NCBI RefSeq assembly: GCF_008271655.1
Contig: NZ_VKKX01000044.1
Location: 295,763-359,762, forward strand
Reading direction: 5' to 3'
DNA from: Gemmobacter caeruleus
GTDB taxonomy: Bacteria; Pseudomonadota; Alphaproteobacteria; Rhodobacterales; Rhodobacteraceae
DNA length: 64,000 bases
Shown: one piece after another, positions 36,757-48,740 of the stretch
Layout of the letters: the number at the start of each line of letters is the position of its first letter
How positions within the stretch are numbered: position 1 is the stretch's first letter
Notes under the pieces: generated by a model
The model's database searches: none
What the model was told of the DNA's origin: nothing
The model's input: the letters and a program-made list of their open reading frames with translations, nothing else
Position numbers and translations under genes: made by a program

Positions 36757-37977
36757 TCAGGCGAAAAGATCGTGGCACAGCTCCAGTGCCTCGACCAGTT
36801 TGTCGATCTCGGCTTCGGTATTATACAGCGCAAGCGAGGCACGGCAGGTCGCCGTCACCCCCAGATGCTGCATCAGCGGCATGGCGCAATGGGTGCCCGC
36901 GCGCACGGCGATGCCCTTCTTGTCCAGCACGGTGGAAATGTCATGCGCATGGGCCGGCCCCTGCATGGTGAAGGAAAAGATCGCGCCCTTCTCGACAGAA
37001 TTTCCCTGAATGTTCAGCCAGTTGAGCCCGGACAGCCGCGCATTTGCATAGTCGCGCAGCGCCCGTTCGCGCGCGGCGACCTGCGCCATGCCCAGACCCA
37101 TCAGGTAATTCAGCGCGACCCCCATGCCGATCTGCTGCACGATGCCGGGGGTGCCCGCCTCGAACCGCATCGGTGGCGCGGCATAGCTGACCGCGTCGCG
37201 GGTGACCTCGCGGATCATGTCGCCACCGCCGAGGAAGGGGCGCATCTCCTCCATCCGCTCGCTACGGATATAGATCGCCCCCGAACCTGAGGGGCCATAG
37301 AGCTTGTGCCCGGTGATGGCGTAGAAATCACAGCCAATCGCCTGCACATCGACCGGCATATGCACCGCGCCCTGGCTGCCATCGACCAGCACCGGCACGC
37401 CCCGCGCCCGCGCCGCCCGGCAGATCGCGGCGACATCGACCACGGTGCCGGTCACGTTCGACATCTGGGTGATCGCCACCAGCCGCGTCTTCGGGCCGAT
37501 TGCGTCGATCACCGCCTGCGGGTCCAGGTCGCCATTCTGGTCACATTCGACCCATTTCAGCACCACGCCCTGCCGTTCACGCAGGAAATGCCAGGGCACG
37601 ATATTGGCGTGATGTTCCAGGATCGACAGCACGATCTCATCGCCGGGTTGCAGCCGCGGGGCGGCCCAGGCGTAGGAAATCAGGTTGATCCCCTCGGTCG
37701 CACCGGTGGTAAAGACGATCTCCTCCTCCGACCCGGCATTGAGGAAGCGCGCGACGATGCCGCGCACCGCCTCGTATTTCTCGGTCGCGAGATTCGACAG
37801 GTAATGCAGCCCGCGATGCACATTTGCATATTCATGCGAGTAGCTTTGCAAAATCGAGTCGATCACCACCTGCGGCTTTTGCGCCGAGGCGCCGTTGTCC
37901 AGATAGACCAGCGGCTTGCCATTCACTTCCCGCGCGAGAATCGGGAAATCGGCCCGGACCTTGGCAATATCCAGCAT
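36757..37977 (-). CDS. sufS: Cysteine desulfurase SufS
   Basis: 406-residue PLP enzyme releasing cysteine sulfur as an enzyme persulfide for Fe-S assembly. The PLP lysine is in AITGHKLYGPSG; the catalytic loop Cys364 is in RAGTHCAMPLM (same number as E. coli SufS); LDNGASAQKP and HRGLHYLS mark the SufS group. The ATG at 37977 shares its A with the YIP1 stop (TGATG). Last gene of the suf unit. Its coding DNA contains TTTGCA motifs at 37043, 37823 and 37845. Confidence 0.96.
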   Translation of the reverse strand: MLDIAKVRADFPILAREVNGKPLVYLDNGASAQKPQVVIDSILQSYSHEYANVHRGLHYLSNLATEKYEAVRGIVARFLNAGSEEEIVFTTGATEGINLISYAWAAPRLQPGDEIVLSILEHHANIVPWHFLRERQGVVLKWVECDQNGDLDPQAVIDAIGPKTRLVAITQMSNVTGTVVDVAAICRAARARGVPVLVDGSQGAVHMPVDVQAIGCDFYAITGHKLYGPSGSGAIYIRSERMEEMRPFLGGGDMIREVTRDAVSYAAPPMRFEAGTPGIVQQIGMGVALNYLMGLGMAQVAARERALRDYANARLSGLNWLNIQGNSVEKGAIFSFTMQGPAHAHDISTVLDKKGIAVRAGTHCAMPLMQHLGVTATCRASLALYNTEAEIDKLVEALELCHDLFA

Positions 37978-38474
37978 CACTGCCCCCCTTGCGCGACCCG
38001 CCGCGCCCCGCGCAGATTGCGCATCCACAGATACAGGAACCCGGCAAAGGTCAGCGCGCCGATCAAGGTCTTGGCCGGCCCCGGCCCCATGAAGCCCGCC
38101 ACCAGCCCGTTCAGCAGCAGCAAGGGCGCGATGGCCAGCAGCGCCCAGAACAGCGCCATTCGCGCCCCGAAACCGCTGACCGGGGCACCGAACAGCCGCA
38201 TTGCAAATTGCGAAGCCAGCGCCAGCAAATATGCAAAAAGCGGCCAGATGAAAATCGTCGCCAGCAGCGCCGCACCAAAGCGCGCATCCAGCGGCCGGGA
38301 CGGATCCAGAAAGGCATCACGCGACAGTTGCGGCCATTGCGCGACAAAGCTGACAAGGCTTGCACCCATCAGCGTGGCCAGCGCACGATCCTCGCGCGGG
38401 CCGCCCGCCAGCCGGCGCGCCATCACCGTTTCGGGCGCGCGCCAACTGGCCAGCATGTCACGCAGCACCGACAT
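37977..38474 (-). CDS. YIP1-family membrane protein
   Basis: 165-residue inner-membrane protein with four to five hydrophobic segments (around residues 33-47, 67-90, 105-125 and 132-150). It fits the YIP1 domain family and is regularly found between sufD and sufS in Rhodobacterales, though no Fe-S role is established. Start and stop both overlap neighbours by one base (TGATG). It carries TGCAAA motifs at 38202 and 38232. Confidence 0.82.
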   Translation of the reverse strand: MSVLRDMLASWRAPETVMARRLAGGPREDRALATLMGASLVSFVAQWPQLSRDAFLDPSRPLDARFGAALLATIFIWPLFAYLLALASQFAMRLFGAPVSGFGARMALFWALLAIAPLLLLNGLVAGFMGPGPAKTLIGALTFAGFLYLWMRNLRGARRVAQGGQ

Positions 38475-39748
38475 CAGCCACCGTGCCGCCCGAGCCAGGC
38501 TTCCAGCCGTGCACGGATATCCTCGGCGATCGCCTCATCCTCGATCTCGCCGATGGCCTCGGCCAGGAAGGCCAGCACGAGCAGCGATTGCGCCTGCCGT
38601 AGCGGCACACCGCGCGACCGCAGGTAGTAAAGTGCCGTTTCGTCAATCGCGCCCGAGGTCGATCCATGCGAACATTTCACGTCATCGGCATAGATCTCAA
38701 GCTCCGGCTTGGCCAGGAACTGCGAGGTTTCGTCGAGCAGCAGGCTCTGGCTGATCTGATAACCATCGGTCTTTTGCGCGCCCGGCTGCACCAGAATCTT
38801 GCCCTGGAACACGCCGACCGCGCCGTTCTTCAGCACCTTCTTGAACACCTGGCGGCTTTCGCAACGCTCGGCGGCATGGGTCACGAAAACCGTATCGTCA
38901 TGGTGGAAATCGCCGTCGCCGACCGCAGCGCCTGCCACATGCGCCACCGCATCGTCGCCGGTCAGTTCCAGCACCGCCTCATTGCGGGTCAGAACGCCAT
39001 TCGCAGTCAGAGTGAAGCTCTTGAACAGCGAACCGGCGCCCAGACGGGCAAAGATATGCGTCACCGCGCGGCGTTCGTGATCACGCCCCTGCGCACGGAT
39101 GTGATGGAAACGCGCGCCATCGGCGACCTCGACCTCCAGCACCTTGTTGAAGCGCGCGGCGGCCGGACCGTTTTCCAGCAGCGTCAGTTCCGCCCCCGGT
39201 GCCAGCTTCACGCAATGATGGAGGATCGCATCAGAAGACTCTGATTTATGAAGATAAATCAGATTGATCGGCCGCGCCGCCCTGCCGGTTACATGGATCA
39301 GCACACCTTCGGTCGCCGCGGCGGTATTCAAGGCCGCCAGCGGGCGCGCGACGGGGGTCTGGCCCCGCGCCTCCAGCACACCATAAAGACCCTGCGCCCA
39401 ATGGATATCGGCGCCCGCACTGAGGAATTCCACCCCCGCCGCGGCGGGATCGTCGGATTGCGTCGGGTCGAAAACCCCATCGACAAAGACCAGCCGCACC
39501 CGGTCGATCCCGTCGAAAAGCGGCGTCTCGTCGCCCGCGTCGAACAGCGCGGCCGGCGTCGGTTGCGCCGCAGTCAGCGTCGTCGGGTCGGTGTAGCGCC
39601 AATATTCATCGCGCTTGCCCGGCAGGCCCATGGAGGCCAGACGCGCCTGCGCATCGGCCCGGGCCGGCGCCGACCAGCCGCCCTGCGGAAGGCTCAGCCC
39701 CGCCAGACGCGCGGCCAGCGCATCCTGTTTCGCCTGCGCCACCGCCAT
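38474..39748 (-). CDS. sufD: Fe-S cluster assembly protein SufD
   Basis: 424-residue subunit of the SufBC2D scaffold. The N-terminal helical part (GLPGKRDEYWRYTDP) is followed by the right-handed beta-helix (FHHIRAQGRDHERRAV) and the conserved C-terminal ADDVKCSHGSTSGAID and YYLRSRGV, holding the His/Cys cluster-binding region. The ATG overlaps the sufC stop; a GTG codon just before it is the alternative. Confidence 0.95.
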   Translation of the reverse strand: MAVAQAKQDALAARLAGLSLPQGGWSAPARADAQARLASMGLPGKRDEYWRYTDPTTLTAAQPTPAALFDAGDETPLFDGIDRVRLVFVDGVFDPTQSDDPAAAGVEFLSAGADIHWAQGLYGVLEARGQTPVARPLAALNTAAATEGVLIHVTGRAARPINLIYLHKSESSDAILHHCVKLAPGAELTLLENGPAAARFNKVLEVEVADGARFHHIRAQGRDHERRAVTHIFARLGAGSLFKSFTLTANGVLTRNEAVLELTGDDAVAHVAGAAVGDGDFHHDDTVFVTHAAERCESRQVFKKVLKNGAVGVFQGKILVQPGAQKTDGYQISQSLLLDETSQFLAKPELEIYADDVKCSHGSTSGAIDETALYYLRSRGVPLRQAQSLLVLAFLAEAIGEIEDEAIAEDIRARLEAWLGRHGG

Positions 39749-40503
39749 CACAGCACCTCGGCCAGAATGTCGGCATACCCGTTGTTCTCGACCTCGAGCG
39801 CCAGTTCCGGCCCGCCGGTCTTCACGATGCGGCCATCGGCCATGATATGCACCACATCAGGTTTGATATGGTCCAGAAGCCTTTGATAATGCGTGATGAC
39901 CAGGAATGCCCGGCCCGCATCGCGCAGCGCGTTCACCCCATCGGCCACCAGCTTCATCGCGTCCACATCGAGCCCCGAATCCGTCTCGTCAAGGATGCAC
40001 ATCTTGGGTTCCAGCATCGCCATCTGAAGGATTTCGTTGCGCTTCTTCTCACCGCCCGAAAAGCCCACATTGACCGGGCGCTTCATCATCTCGGCGTCGA
40101 TTTTCAGCGCCTTGGCCTTTTCCCGCACGACCTTGAGGAATTCGCCCGCGCTCATTTCCTCTTGCCCGCGCGCCTTGCGTTGCGCGTTCACGGCGGTCCG
40201 CAGAAAGGTCATGTTGCCGACGCCCGGAATTTCGACCGGATATTGGAAGGCTAGGAACAGGCCAGCGGCGGCGCGTTCCTCGGGCTCCATCTCCAACAGC
40301 TCAACGCCGTCCAGCGTTGCGGAACCGTCGGTCACCTCATAGCCGTCGCGCCCCGACAGCACGTAGCTCAGCGTCGATTTGCCCGACCCGTTCGGCCCCA
40401 TGATCGCATGCACCTTGCCGGCCTCGACCGTCAGGTTCACACCCTTGAGGATCACCTTGTCGTCTTCTTCAAGCTTGACGTGCAGGTTGTTGATTTCCAG
40501 CAT
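39748..40503 (-). CDS. sufC: Fe-S cluster assembly ATPase SufC
   Basis: 251-residue ABC-type ATPase. Walker A IMGPNGSGKST, Q-loop AFQYPVEIPG, signature NVGFSGGEKKRNEILQ and Walker B CILDETDSGLDVDA are all SufC-specific. It drives conformational change in SufBC2D. It starts 17 bp after sufB ends. Confidence 0.97.
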   Translation of the reverse strand: MLEINNLHVKLEEDDKVILKGVNLTVEAGKVHAIMGPNGSGKSTLSYVLSGRDGYEVTDGSATLDGVELLEMEPEERAAAGLFLAFQYPVEIPGVGNMTFLRTAVNAQRKARGQEEMSAGEFLKVVREKAKALKIDAEMMKRPVNVGFSGGEKKRNEILQMAMLEPKMCILDETDSGLDVDAMKLVADGVNALRDAGRAFLVITHYQRLLDHIKPDVVHIMADGRIVKTGGPELALEVENNGYADILAEVL

Positions 40504-40520
40504 TTTTCTGATCCAGTATC

Positions 40521-42038
<1,518 letters not shown>

Positions 42039-42048
42039 GCGTCCCTCC

Positions 42049-43092
42049 TCAGACCCGCGCGCGGGCCTTGCGATAAAGTGCGGTCCAGGCTTCGGCAAAG
42101 CGCAGCGCCTGGTCCTTCGTCGTGTCCGGCCCGATCGAGACCCGCAGCGCCGAGGCGGCGGCGGTGTCATCGAAGCCCATGGCGCGCAGAACCCGGCTGG
42201 CCTTGACCTTGCCCGAGGAACAGGCCGAGCCCGCCGAAACGGCGAAACCCGCCAGATCCATCTGCATCACCTGCGTCTCGCCCTTCCAGCCCGGCGTCAC
42301 CAGACACAGGGTATTCGGAAGCCGCGCGGCGCCTTTTCCGACTGAAATAGTCTCATTTGCTTCGGCTGACAATGCTGACTCTAGAATATTTCTAATTTCA
42401 GCCACCTGATCCCAGATGCCATTGGCCAGATCGCGCGCCGCCGCCTCGGCCGCAGCGGCGAAACCGGCGATGCCGATCAGGTTTTCGGTGCCGGCGCGGC
42501 GGCCCATTTCCTGCCCGCCGCCGCGGATCTGCGCGGTGATGTCCAGCCCGCGCCGGATCACCAACGCCCCGATTCCCTTGGGCCCGCCCAGCTTGTGCGC
42601 CGAAACCAGCCCCATATCGGCGCCCAGCCAGTTGAAGGCCAGCGGCACCTTGCCAAAGGCCTGGGTCAGGTCGCTGACGGCCAGCCCTTCAGGCAGTGTT
42701 TGCAATATGCCGGTCTCAGAGTTTGCATATTGCAGCGCGCTGCGCGGCGGGTCCGACACCGCCACCTGCCCCGCGCGATCGGCCGCCAGATCAGCTGCGC
42801 ACCAGGCGCTGACCGCCTCATGCTCCACCTCGGCACAGCGCAGCCCGCGCCCGGCACAGGCCAGCGCCGCCGCCTCGGTGGCGCCCGAGGTGAAGACAAG
42901 ATCGGCGCCATCGGCCCCGAGCGCCGCCGCGATCTGACCGCGCGCATGTTCCATCAACGCCTTGGCCGCGCGCCCCTCGGCATGGACAGAGGAAGGGTTG
43001 CCCACGACCTCCATCGCCGCGACCATCGCCGCCTTCGCCTCGGGGCGCAGCGGGGCAGTGGCGTTCCAGTCGAGATAGCTGCGCGGCGTCAT
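42049..43092 (-). CDS. IscS/NifS-like cysteine desulfurase
   Basis: 347-residue class V aminotransferase. Opening [18 protein letters not shown] lysine in [27 protein letters not shown], and active-site Cys in [17 protein letters not shown] with the longer group I loop. It is shorter than E. coli IscS (404). It lies upstream of sufB, so the operon has two different desulfurases (this one and SufS). The ATG overlaps the cysS stop (ATGA). Confidence 0.93.
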   Translation of the reverse strand: MTPRSYLDWNATAPLRPEAKAAMVAAMEVVGNPSSVHAEGRAAKALMEHARGQIAAALGADGADLVFTSGATEAAALACAGRGLRCAEVEHEAVSAWCAADLAADRAGQVAVSDPPRSALQYANSETGILQTLPEGLAVSDLTQAFGKVPLAFNWLGADMGLVSAHKLGGPKGIGALVIRRGLDITAQIRGGGQEMGRRAGTENLIGIAGFAAAAEAAARDLANGIWDQVAEIRNILESALSAEANETISVGKGAARLPNTLCLVTPGWKGETQVMQMDLAGFAVSAGSACSSGKVKASRVLRAMGFDDTAAASALRVSIGPDTTKDQALRFAEAWTALYRKARARV

Positions 43093-44447
43093 GCGAGAAC
43101 CGGCAGTTTCGCAGGGTCGAATCCCGCCGCCGGCAGCAGTTCGACCCCGGCCTTCGACATGCGCACCTCTACCCCCGCCGCCATCAGCGCGGATTTCATC
43201 GCATCGACGGCAGAGAAATCCTTGCTTTCCATGGCCTTGTCCCGCAACGCCCCGAGCTGCGCCGCATAGGGGGCAAGGTCGATCGTCACTTCGGCCCAGG
43301 CCCCCATCTCCGGCTCCAGCAGCCCCAGCAGCTGTGCCGAGGCCAGCAGCCCGGCCGCGTCCCCCGCCCCGGCCAGGCGATGCAGTTCCGCCAGGGCGCC
43401 CGCGGTATTGAGATCTTGCGACAGCGCCGCAACCACCGCCTCCGCCACCGCGCCCGGCGCGGCACCCGCCGTCAGCATCCGCCATTTGCGCAGCGTCGCC
43501 TCGGCCTGCGCAGCCTTTTCCGCCGTCCAGTCCATCGGCTTTGCATAATGGGTTTGCAAATATACCAGACGGATCACCTCGCCCGGATAGCCCTGATCCA
43601 GCAGATCGCGCACGGTGAAGAAGTTGCCGAGCGATTTCGACATCTTCTTGCCCTCGACCTGGAGCATCTCATTATGCATCCAGATATTTGCAAATTTGCC
43701 AGACGGGTTTGCACAGCAGCTCTGCGCCACCTCATTCTCATGATGCGGGAATTGCAGGTCGATGCCGCCGCCATGAATATCGAAGGTCTCGCCCAGCAGT
43801 TCGCGACTCATAGCCGAGCATTCGATATGCCAGCCCGGCCGCCCCCGCCCCCAGGGGCTGTCCCAGCCCGGCAGGTCGTCGGAGGAGGGTTTCCACAGCA
43901 CGAAATCCATCGGATCGCGCTTGTAAGGCGCGACCTCGACCCGGGCGCCGGCGATCATGTCATCGACCGACCGGCCCGACAGCGCGCCATAGGCCGGAAA
44001 ACTGCGCACATCGAACAGCACATGCCCCTCGGCCGCATAGGCGTGCCCGCGCGCGATCAGCGCCTCGATCATGGCGATCATCGGACCGATGTAATCGGTC
44101 GCGCGCGGCTCATGCGTCGGGCGCAGCGCGCCGAGCGCGTCCATATCGGCGTGATACCAGCCGATCGTCTCGTCCGTGATGGCGCGGATCGGGCGGCGGG
44201 TCTCGGCCGCGCGAGCGTTGATCTTGTCATCGACATCGGTGAAATTGCGCACATATGTCACGTTTTCAAGGCCATAGACATGGCGCAGCAGCCGGAACAA
44301 CGTGTCGAAGACTACGACGGGCCGGGCATTGCCGATATGCGCGCGGTCATAGACGGTCGGGCCGCAGACATACATGCGCACCTTGCCGGGTTGCAGCGGC
44401 TGCAACGCCTCATCCTGACGGGTGCGGGTATTCCAGAGCCTGATCAT
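43089..44447 (-). CDS. cysS: Cysteinyl-tRNA synthetase
   Basis: 452-residue class I synthetase. HIGH-type motif [13 protein letters not shown] with the zinc Cys in [17 protein letters not shown] and [15 protein letters not shown] for zinc and cysteine, and KMSKS in [14 protein letters not shown]. It is the first gene of the operon that goes on to cysteine desulfurase and suf genes, which groups two cysteine-consuming functions. TTTGCAAA occurs at 43553 and 43687 inside it. Confidence 0.97.
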   Translation of the reverse strand: MIRLWNTRTRQDEALQPLQPGKVRMYVCGPTVYDRAHIGNARPVVVFDTLFRLLRHVYGLENVTYVRNFTDVDDKINARAAETRRPIRAITDETIGWYHADMDALGALRPTHEPRATDYIGPMIAMIEALIARGHAYAAEGHVLFDVRSFPAYGALSGRSVDDMIAGARVEVAPYKRDPMDFVLWKPSSDDLPGWDSPWGRGRPGWHIECSAMSRELLGETFDIHGGGIDLQFPHHENEVAQSCCANPSGKFANIWMHNEMLQVEGKKMSKSLGNFFTVRDLLDQGYPGEVIRLVYLQTHYAKPMDWTAEKAAQAEATLRKWRMLTAGAAPGAVAEAVVAALSQDLNTAGALAELHRLAGAGDAAGLLASAQLLGLLEPEMGAWAEVTIDLAPYAAQLGALRDKAMESKDFSAVDAMKSALMAAGVEVRMSKAGVELLPAAGFDPAKLPVLA

Positions 44448-44505
44448 GCGGGCCTCCTTGCGGTCTGGCCTGCGGGATAGCGGTTTCGCGCCGATTTGGA
44501 AAGGC

Positions 44506-46314
44506 TCAGGCCTTTTCGGCCAGGATAAGCCATTCCTCCTCGGCAGCGCCGAGCGCGGCCTGGCGTTCGGCCAACATTTCGGTCGCTTTGCGAAACTTCA
44601 CCGGCTCCTTTGCAAACAGGTCCGGATCGGCCAGCAAATCCCCCAGCTTTGCAATTTCATGTTCCAGCTTTGCAATCACATCCGGCAGCGCATCCAGCCG
44701 CTTGCGTTCGGTAAAGCTCAGCCCTTCGGCCTTGCGCGGTGCGGCGGCCACGGGTTCAGCCGGTTTCGGCGGGGCGGACCGGGCGGCGGCGGCGGCCTCG
44801 ACCGGCGCGGGGCGCTGCGCGAGGTAATCGGTCCAGCCGCCGGCATAGACCGTGGCGCGGCCTTCGCCCTCCAACGCGATGGTGGTGGTGGCAACGCGGT
44901 CGATGAAATCGCGGTCATGGCTGACCAGCAGCACCGTGCCATCATATTCACCCAGCAGATCTTGCAAGAGATCGAGCGTCTCCACATCCAGATCGTTGGT
45001 CGGTTCGTCCAGAATCAGCAGGTTGCTTTCCTGCGCCATCAGCCGCGCCAGCAGAAGCCGCGCCTTTTCGCCGCCCGAAAGCGACCGCACCGGCGCCCGG
45101 GCCTGCTGTTCGCTGAACAGGAAATCCTTGAGATAGGCGACCACATGTTTGGGCACGCCGCGTACCATGACCTGATCCGAAGCGCCCGACACCGCCATCA
45201 GCGGATCGCCGGTCAGGTTTTCCCACAGGGTCGCATCGGCATCGAGCTGGGCGCGGGTCTGGTCAAATACCGCGATTTGCAAATTGGTGCCCAGCGTCAC
45301 CGTGCCGGCATCGGGCGCCTCTTGCCCGACCAGCATCTTGAGCAGCGTGGTCTTGCCGATACCATTCGGCCCGACAAAGGCGACCCGGTCGCCGCGCAGC
45401 ACGCGCAAGTCGAAATTGCGAATGATGCATTTTGCATCATAGGCTTTGCAAAGTCCGGTCGCCTCGATCACCTTCTTGCCCGAGGTCGGGCCGCTGTCGA
45501 GCTCCAGGGCCGCCGTGCCCTGGCGGCGGATCATCGCTGCCCGTTGCGCGCGCAGATCCTGCAAGGCCCGCACGCGCCCCATATTGCGCTTGCGCCGGGC
45601 CGAGATGCCCTCGACCGCCCATTTCGCCTCATGCTTGATCTTGCGTTCCAGCTTGTGCCGGGCGTCATCTTCCTCGGTCCAGATCTGCTCGCGCCACTCC
45701 TCGAATCCGTCAAAGCCCGTCTCGCGGCGGCGCACCTGGCCGCGATCGACCCAAAGCGTCGCGCGGCTCAGCGCCTTGAGAAAGGCGCGGTCGTGGCTGA
45801 TCAGCACAAAGGCCGTGCGGGTTTCGGACAGTTCACGTTCAAGCCACTGAATTGCCTGGATATCCAGATGGTTCGTGGGTTCGTCCAGCAGCATCAGCTC
45901 TGGCGCTTCGGCCATCAGCTTGGCCAGAGCCGCCCGCCGGCGTTCCCCGCCCGAGGCGGCGGAGACAAGCGTTTCGGGGCGGAATTTCAGCCCCTCGGCC
46001 ACCACGGCCACGCGATAGGCCTCATCCTCGGGCAGATGCGCGGCGGCGTAATCGCCCAGCGTCGCATAAGAAGACAGATCGGGATCCTGCTCCATATAGC
46101 CGACGGTCACACCGGGGGGCACGGTGCGCGTGCCGGCATCGGGTTCGACCAGCCCCGCCATGATCTTCATCAGGGTGGATTTGCCCGATCCGTTGCGCCC
46201 GACCAGCGCCACGCGATCGCCGGGCTGGACCGTCAGGTCGAGCCCCTCGAACAGGGGGTTTCCACCGAAGGTGAGCGAGATGCCGGAAAGCTGGAGAAGG
46301 GGTGCGCGTGCCAT
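44506..46314 (-). CDS. ABC-F family ATPase (Uup-like)
   Basis: 602-residue soluble protein with two ABC domains. Walker [10 protein letters not shown] (about residue 40) and GPNGIGKTT (about residue 330), signatures [12 protein letters not shown] and [12 protein letters not shown], and Walker [11 protein letters not shown] and [10 protein letters not shown]. The charged linker between them contacts the ribosome in ABC-F proteins. The C-terminal coiled-coil tail (from about 520) fits Uup, whose tail binds DNA. Several TTTGCAAA motifs fall in the tail and middle. Confidence 0.92.
   Translation of the reverse strand: MARAPLLQLSGISLTFGGNPLFEGLDLTVQPGDRVALVGRNGSGKSTLMKIMAGLVEPDAGTRTVPPGVTVGYMEQDPDLSSYATLGDYAAAHLPEDEAYRVAVVAEGLKFRPETLVSAASGGERRRAALAKLMAEAPELMLLDEPTNHLDIQAIQWLERELSETRTAFVLISHDRAFLKALSRATLWVDRGQVRRRETGFDGFEEWREQIWTEEDDARHKLERKIKHEAKWAVEGISARRKRNMGRVRALQDLRAQRAAMIRRQGTAALELDSGPTSGKKVIEATGLCKAYDAKCIIRNFDLRVLRGDRVAFVGPNGIGKTTLLKMLVGQEAPDAGTVTLGTNLQIAVFDQTRAQLDADATLWENLTGDPLMAVSGASDQVMVRGVPKHVVAYLKDFLFSEQQARAPVRSLSGGEKARLLLARLMAQESNLLILDEPTNDLDVETLDLLQDLLGEYDGTVLLVSHDRDFIDRVATTTIALEGEGRATVYAGGWTDYLAQRPAPVEAAAAARSAPPKPAEPVAAAPRKAEGLSFTERKRLDALPDVIAKLEHEIAKLGDLLADPDLFAKEPVKFRKATEMLAERQAALGAAEEEWLILAEKA
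45422..45440. repeat. Inverted repeat inside the ABC-F gene
   Basis: ATGATGCA-TTT-TGCATCAT, perfect 8-bp arms, with a TTTGCAAA 5 bp further on (45445-45452). It is part of the TTTGCA-rich pattern of this region. Confidence 0.55.
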
Positions 46315-46379
46315 GCCGCCGAGGTAGCCGCGCGAATGAGAACCGTCAAGCCGGGCGCTTGCGGCTGCAAATTGCAAAC

Positions 46380-47090
46380 TCAGGCCTTTGCAATCATCCG
46401 CAGCGCTGCCACCCGGGCAGGCGGGATGCGCGCGACCTCGAGCGCGGTAAAGACATGCAGCGTATCCAGCCCGCCGTCGATCACCGCATGATCCGACACC
46501 CAGCCCCCCATGCCGAGATAGCTGCGCAACAGCGGCGGCAGCGCCGCGATGGCGGGGGCGGCGGTGATGCCCGCCAGATCGACCGTCTCGGGCGCCTTGC
46601 GGCCAGGCCGCCAGGCCGGGGGCGCGATGCGACCCGCCAGACAGGCGAGGCCCGGCAGATGCGGCGCGGGATCGGCGCCCGCAAAGGAAGTGCAGCCGAA
46701 CAGCAGCGTGACGCCCCGCGCCTCGACCAGCCGCGCGAGCCCGCCCCAGGCTAGGCGCAAGAGATCGGCATCGGGCGCCCCCGGGGCAAGACAGAAACGC
46801 CCGATTTCCAGCACCGGGCCGGGATGCGCCGCCAGGCGCGACAGATCGTAGAATTGCGCCGAATAGCCCTCGGTCATCGCGGCGGCGCGGGGCAGCAGCG
46901 CCAGCCGGCAACAGCCGCGCAGCACCTCGCCCTCTTCGATCAGCAGATGATCGCAGCGCGGATCAAAGGGATCGGCGTCGCGGCCGGGCCGGCCATGGAA
47001 ACACAGGTGCCGCAGTGCCTGGGCGCGCGCCAGATCGGCATCGCCCGTGCCGAGGCGCACCCGGTAGCGGCCCTTTTCCAGCGGCTGCAT
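46380..47090 (-). CDS. olsB: Ornithine N-acyltransferase OlsB-like
   Basis: 236-residue GNAT-fold enzyme of the L-ornithine N-alpha-acyltransferase family making lyso-ornithine lipid from 3-hydroxyacyl-ACP. Features: YRVRLGTGDADLARAQALRHLCF at the start, CDHLLIEE, LEIGRFCL and the end YLGMGGWVSDHAVID. The partner OlsA is not adjacent. Its 3' end carries clustered TGCAAA motifs (46366-46392). Confidence 0.88.
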   Translation of the reverse strand: MQPLEKGRYRVRLGTGDADLARAQALRHLCFHGRPGRDADPFDPRCDHLLIEEGEVLRGCCRLALLPRAAAMTEGYSAQFYDLSRLAAHPGPVLEIGRFCLAPGAPDADLLRLAWGGLARLVEARGVTLLFGCTSFAGADPAPHLPGLACLAGRIAPPAWRPGRKAPETVDLAGITAAPAIAALPPLLRSYLGMGGWVSDHAVIDGGLDTLHVFTALEVARIPPARVAALRMIAKA

Positions 47091-47123
47091 GGCGCGACCC
47101 CCTGCCCGGCGGCGCGGCCCGCC

Positions 47124-47594
47124 TCAGTCCACGATCTGATCGGCGCGCAACCGCCCGATCGAGCCGAACAGCTGCTTGAGGAAACCGACGCCCTTGATAT
47201 TGCTGTCGGTCACCCGACGCGACAGCGCGATGACGCGGCCGCGTTCCAGGCCAAAGCGCTCGACATTCGCCACGGTGCCGGCCTCGGTGAAGGTCACCGC
47301 GACGACCTGGCGGTCGATCTCCTGCGGGGCGCGGGCGCCCAGCTGTTTCCAGCGGCTTTGCACATAGAACCAGCCGACATCGTTGAGCAGCCCCGAGGCC
47401 GAGGGACGGCCGATCTTTTCCGCCACCTGTTCGCGCGTATCGCCGACCTGGACCAGCGAAAGCTCGTCCTCGACCGGGATATAGCCGTGGTTGCGATAGA
47501 TCGGCGTGCAGCCCAGCAGTGAAACCGAGAGAAGACCGCCCGCGAGCCAGGGCGCAACGCGCCGTCCCACTCGCACCAACCGTGCCGCTGCCAT
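47124..47594 (-). CDS. bamE: Outer membrane protein assembly factor BamE
   Basis: 156-residue lipoprotein. The signal ends with lipobox LLGC (Cys29), then the SmpA/OmlA domain (SLVQVGDTREQVAEKIGRPS; DVGWFYVQSRWKQLG). It is part of the BAM complex that inserts beta-barrels. A GGGAGAG ribosome site precedes the ATG. It is divergent from the DUF177 gene. Confidence 0.92.
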   Translation of the reverse strand: MAAARLVRVGRRVAPWLAGGLLSVSLLGCTPIYRNHGYIPVEDELSLVQVGDTREQVAEKIGRPSASGLLNDVGWFYVQSRWKQLGARAPQEIDRQVVAVTFTEAGTVANVERFGLERGRVIALSRRVTDSNIKGVGFLKQLFGSIGRLRADQIVD

Positions 47595-47760
47595 GATCTC
47601 TCCCGTCGTTGCCGGGATCAGGGCCTTGCCAAGCCCGGCCTGGCCCCCTATCCCGGTAGCATCTTCCGTCCGGGCTGTGCCGGTTCCCCTCCGGCTTACA
47701 GCAAGGTCGGGGGCTTGTTCAAGAAAGGAACGCGCGCCTTGCCGCGCCGGGAGCATGCCG

Positions 47761-48330
47761 ATGTCCGCCTCAGAGCCCGAACTGCCGCTCAGCCAGCCCC
47801 TGCGCGTGGCCGCGCTGGCCAGCCGCAAACCCACCCGATTCAAGCTGATCCCCGATGCGGCGCAGCGTGCGGCGATCGCGGCCGTGCTGGATATCAGCGC
47901 CGTGCATGCGCTGCGCTTTCAGGGGGAGCTGCGCCCGCGCGGCCGCAATGACTGGGATCTGGAGGGCGATCTGGAGGCCGAGGTCGAACAGCCCTGCTCG
48001 GTCACCCTCGCCCCGGTGGTGACCGCGATCCGCGAAAAGGTGGAGCGGCGCTATCTGGCCGAGATGCCCGACCCCGAGGGCGATGAGATCGAAATGCCCG
48101 AGGATGACCGGCAGGAGCCGCTGCCCGCCGTGATCGACCCCGGCGCCGTCGCGCTGGAGGCGCTGGCGCTGGCGTTGCCGGCCTATCCGCGCGCGCCGGG
48201 GGTGGAACTGGGCGAGGCGGTCTTTGCCGCCCCCGGCATCGCGCCGATACGCGATGAAGATCTTCGGCCCTTTGCCGGTCTGGCAACCCTTGCGCAACAG
48301 CTCGACAAAGGGCAAAAGGGCGACGGTTGA
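47761..48330 (+). CDS. DUF177 (YceD) family protein
   Basis: 189-residue protein of the YceD/DUF177 family, usually encoded just upstream of rpmF as here. Features: LRFQGELRPRGRNDWDLEGDL, then EQPCSVTLAPV (the conserved Cys strand), and an acidic loop PDPEGDEIEMPEDD. In plants and bacteria the family has been linked to 23S rRNA accumulation. ATG 47761 was chosen over 47755 because GGGAG then has a normal 7-nt spacing. Confidence 0.88.
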   Translation: MSASEPELPLSQPLRVAALASRKPTRFKLIPDAAQRAAIAAVLDISAVHALRFQGELRPRGRNDWDLEGDLEAEVEQPCSVTLAPVVTAIREKVERRYLAEMPDPEGDEIEMPEDDRQEPLPAVIDPGAVALEALALALPAYPRAPGVELGEAVFAAPGIAPIRDEDLRPFAGLATLAQQLDKGQKGDG

Positions 48331-48372
48331 GCGCGCGGCGCAGGCCGATGACAGGCAGGGGCAACAAAACAC

Positions 48373-48400
48373 TTGCACCTGTCCGGAATCCGGCTATGTT
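48373..48400 (+). promoter_or_regulatory. Likely promoter of rpmF-plsX-fabH
   Basis: TTGCAC (48373-48378), 16-bp spacer, TATGTT (48395-48400), leaving a leader of about 100 nt before rpmF that contains a small AGGGG/CCCCT hairpin (48473-48487). Confidence 0.45.
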
Positions 48401-48508
48401 CCGCGCCTCGCAAACACTGTGCAAACCGGTGGGGCCGCATTCGCGGAAATCGCCGTTTCACGTAGGAAAATCAGGGGCTTGTCCCCTCTACTGCCCCGAG
48501 GTTGAGAC

Positions 48509-48715
48509 ATGGCCGTCCCTCAGAACCGAGTCACCCGTTCGCGTCGCAACATGCGCCGTTCGCATGATGCTCTTGTTGCCGGCAATCCGGCGGAATGCCC
48601 GAATTGCGGCGAACTGAAGCGTCCGCACCACGTTTGCGGCGCCTGCGGTCACTATGACCAGCGCGAAGTCGTCGCCGTCAGCAAGGAAGTGGACGTGGAC
48701 GAGGACGCGGCGTAA
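48509..48715 (+). CDS. rpmF: 50S ribosomal protein L32
   Basis: 68 residues. [20 protein letters not shown] is the typical L32 start; a zinc ribbon is formed by CPNCGE and CGACGHY (the second half has the full CxxC). It precedes plsX and fabH, the widespread rpmF-plsX-fabH linkage of translation and lipid synthesis. Confidence 0.98.
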   Translation: MAVPQNRVTRSRRNMRRSHDALVAGNPAECPNCGELKRPHHVCGACGHYDQREVVAVSKEVDVDEDAA

Positions 48716-48740
48716 GCCGCTTCCCCTGCCTGCTGCCCGC

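Noticed and set aside
44422-46491. 689-codon plus-strand open frame over the ABC-F gene
   Set aside because: The opposite strand encodes a complete two-domain ABC-F ATPase; the plus-strand translation has no protein-like features.
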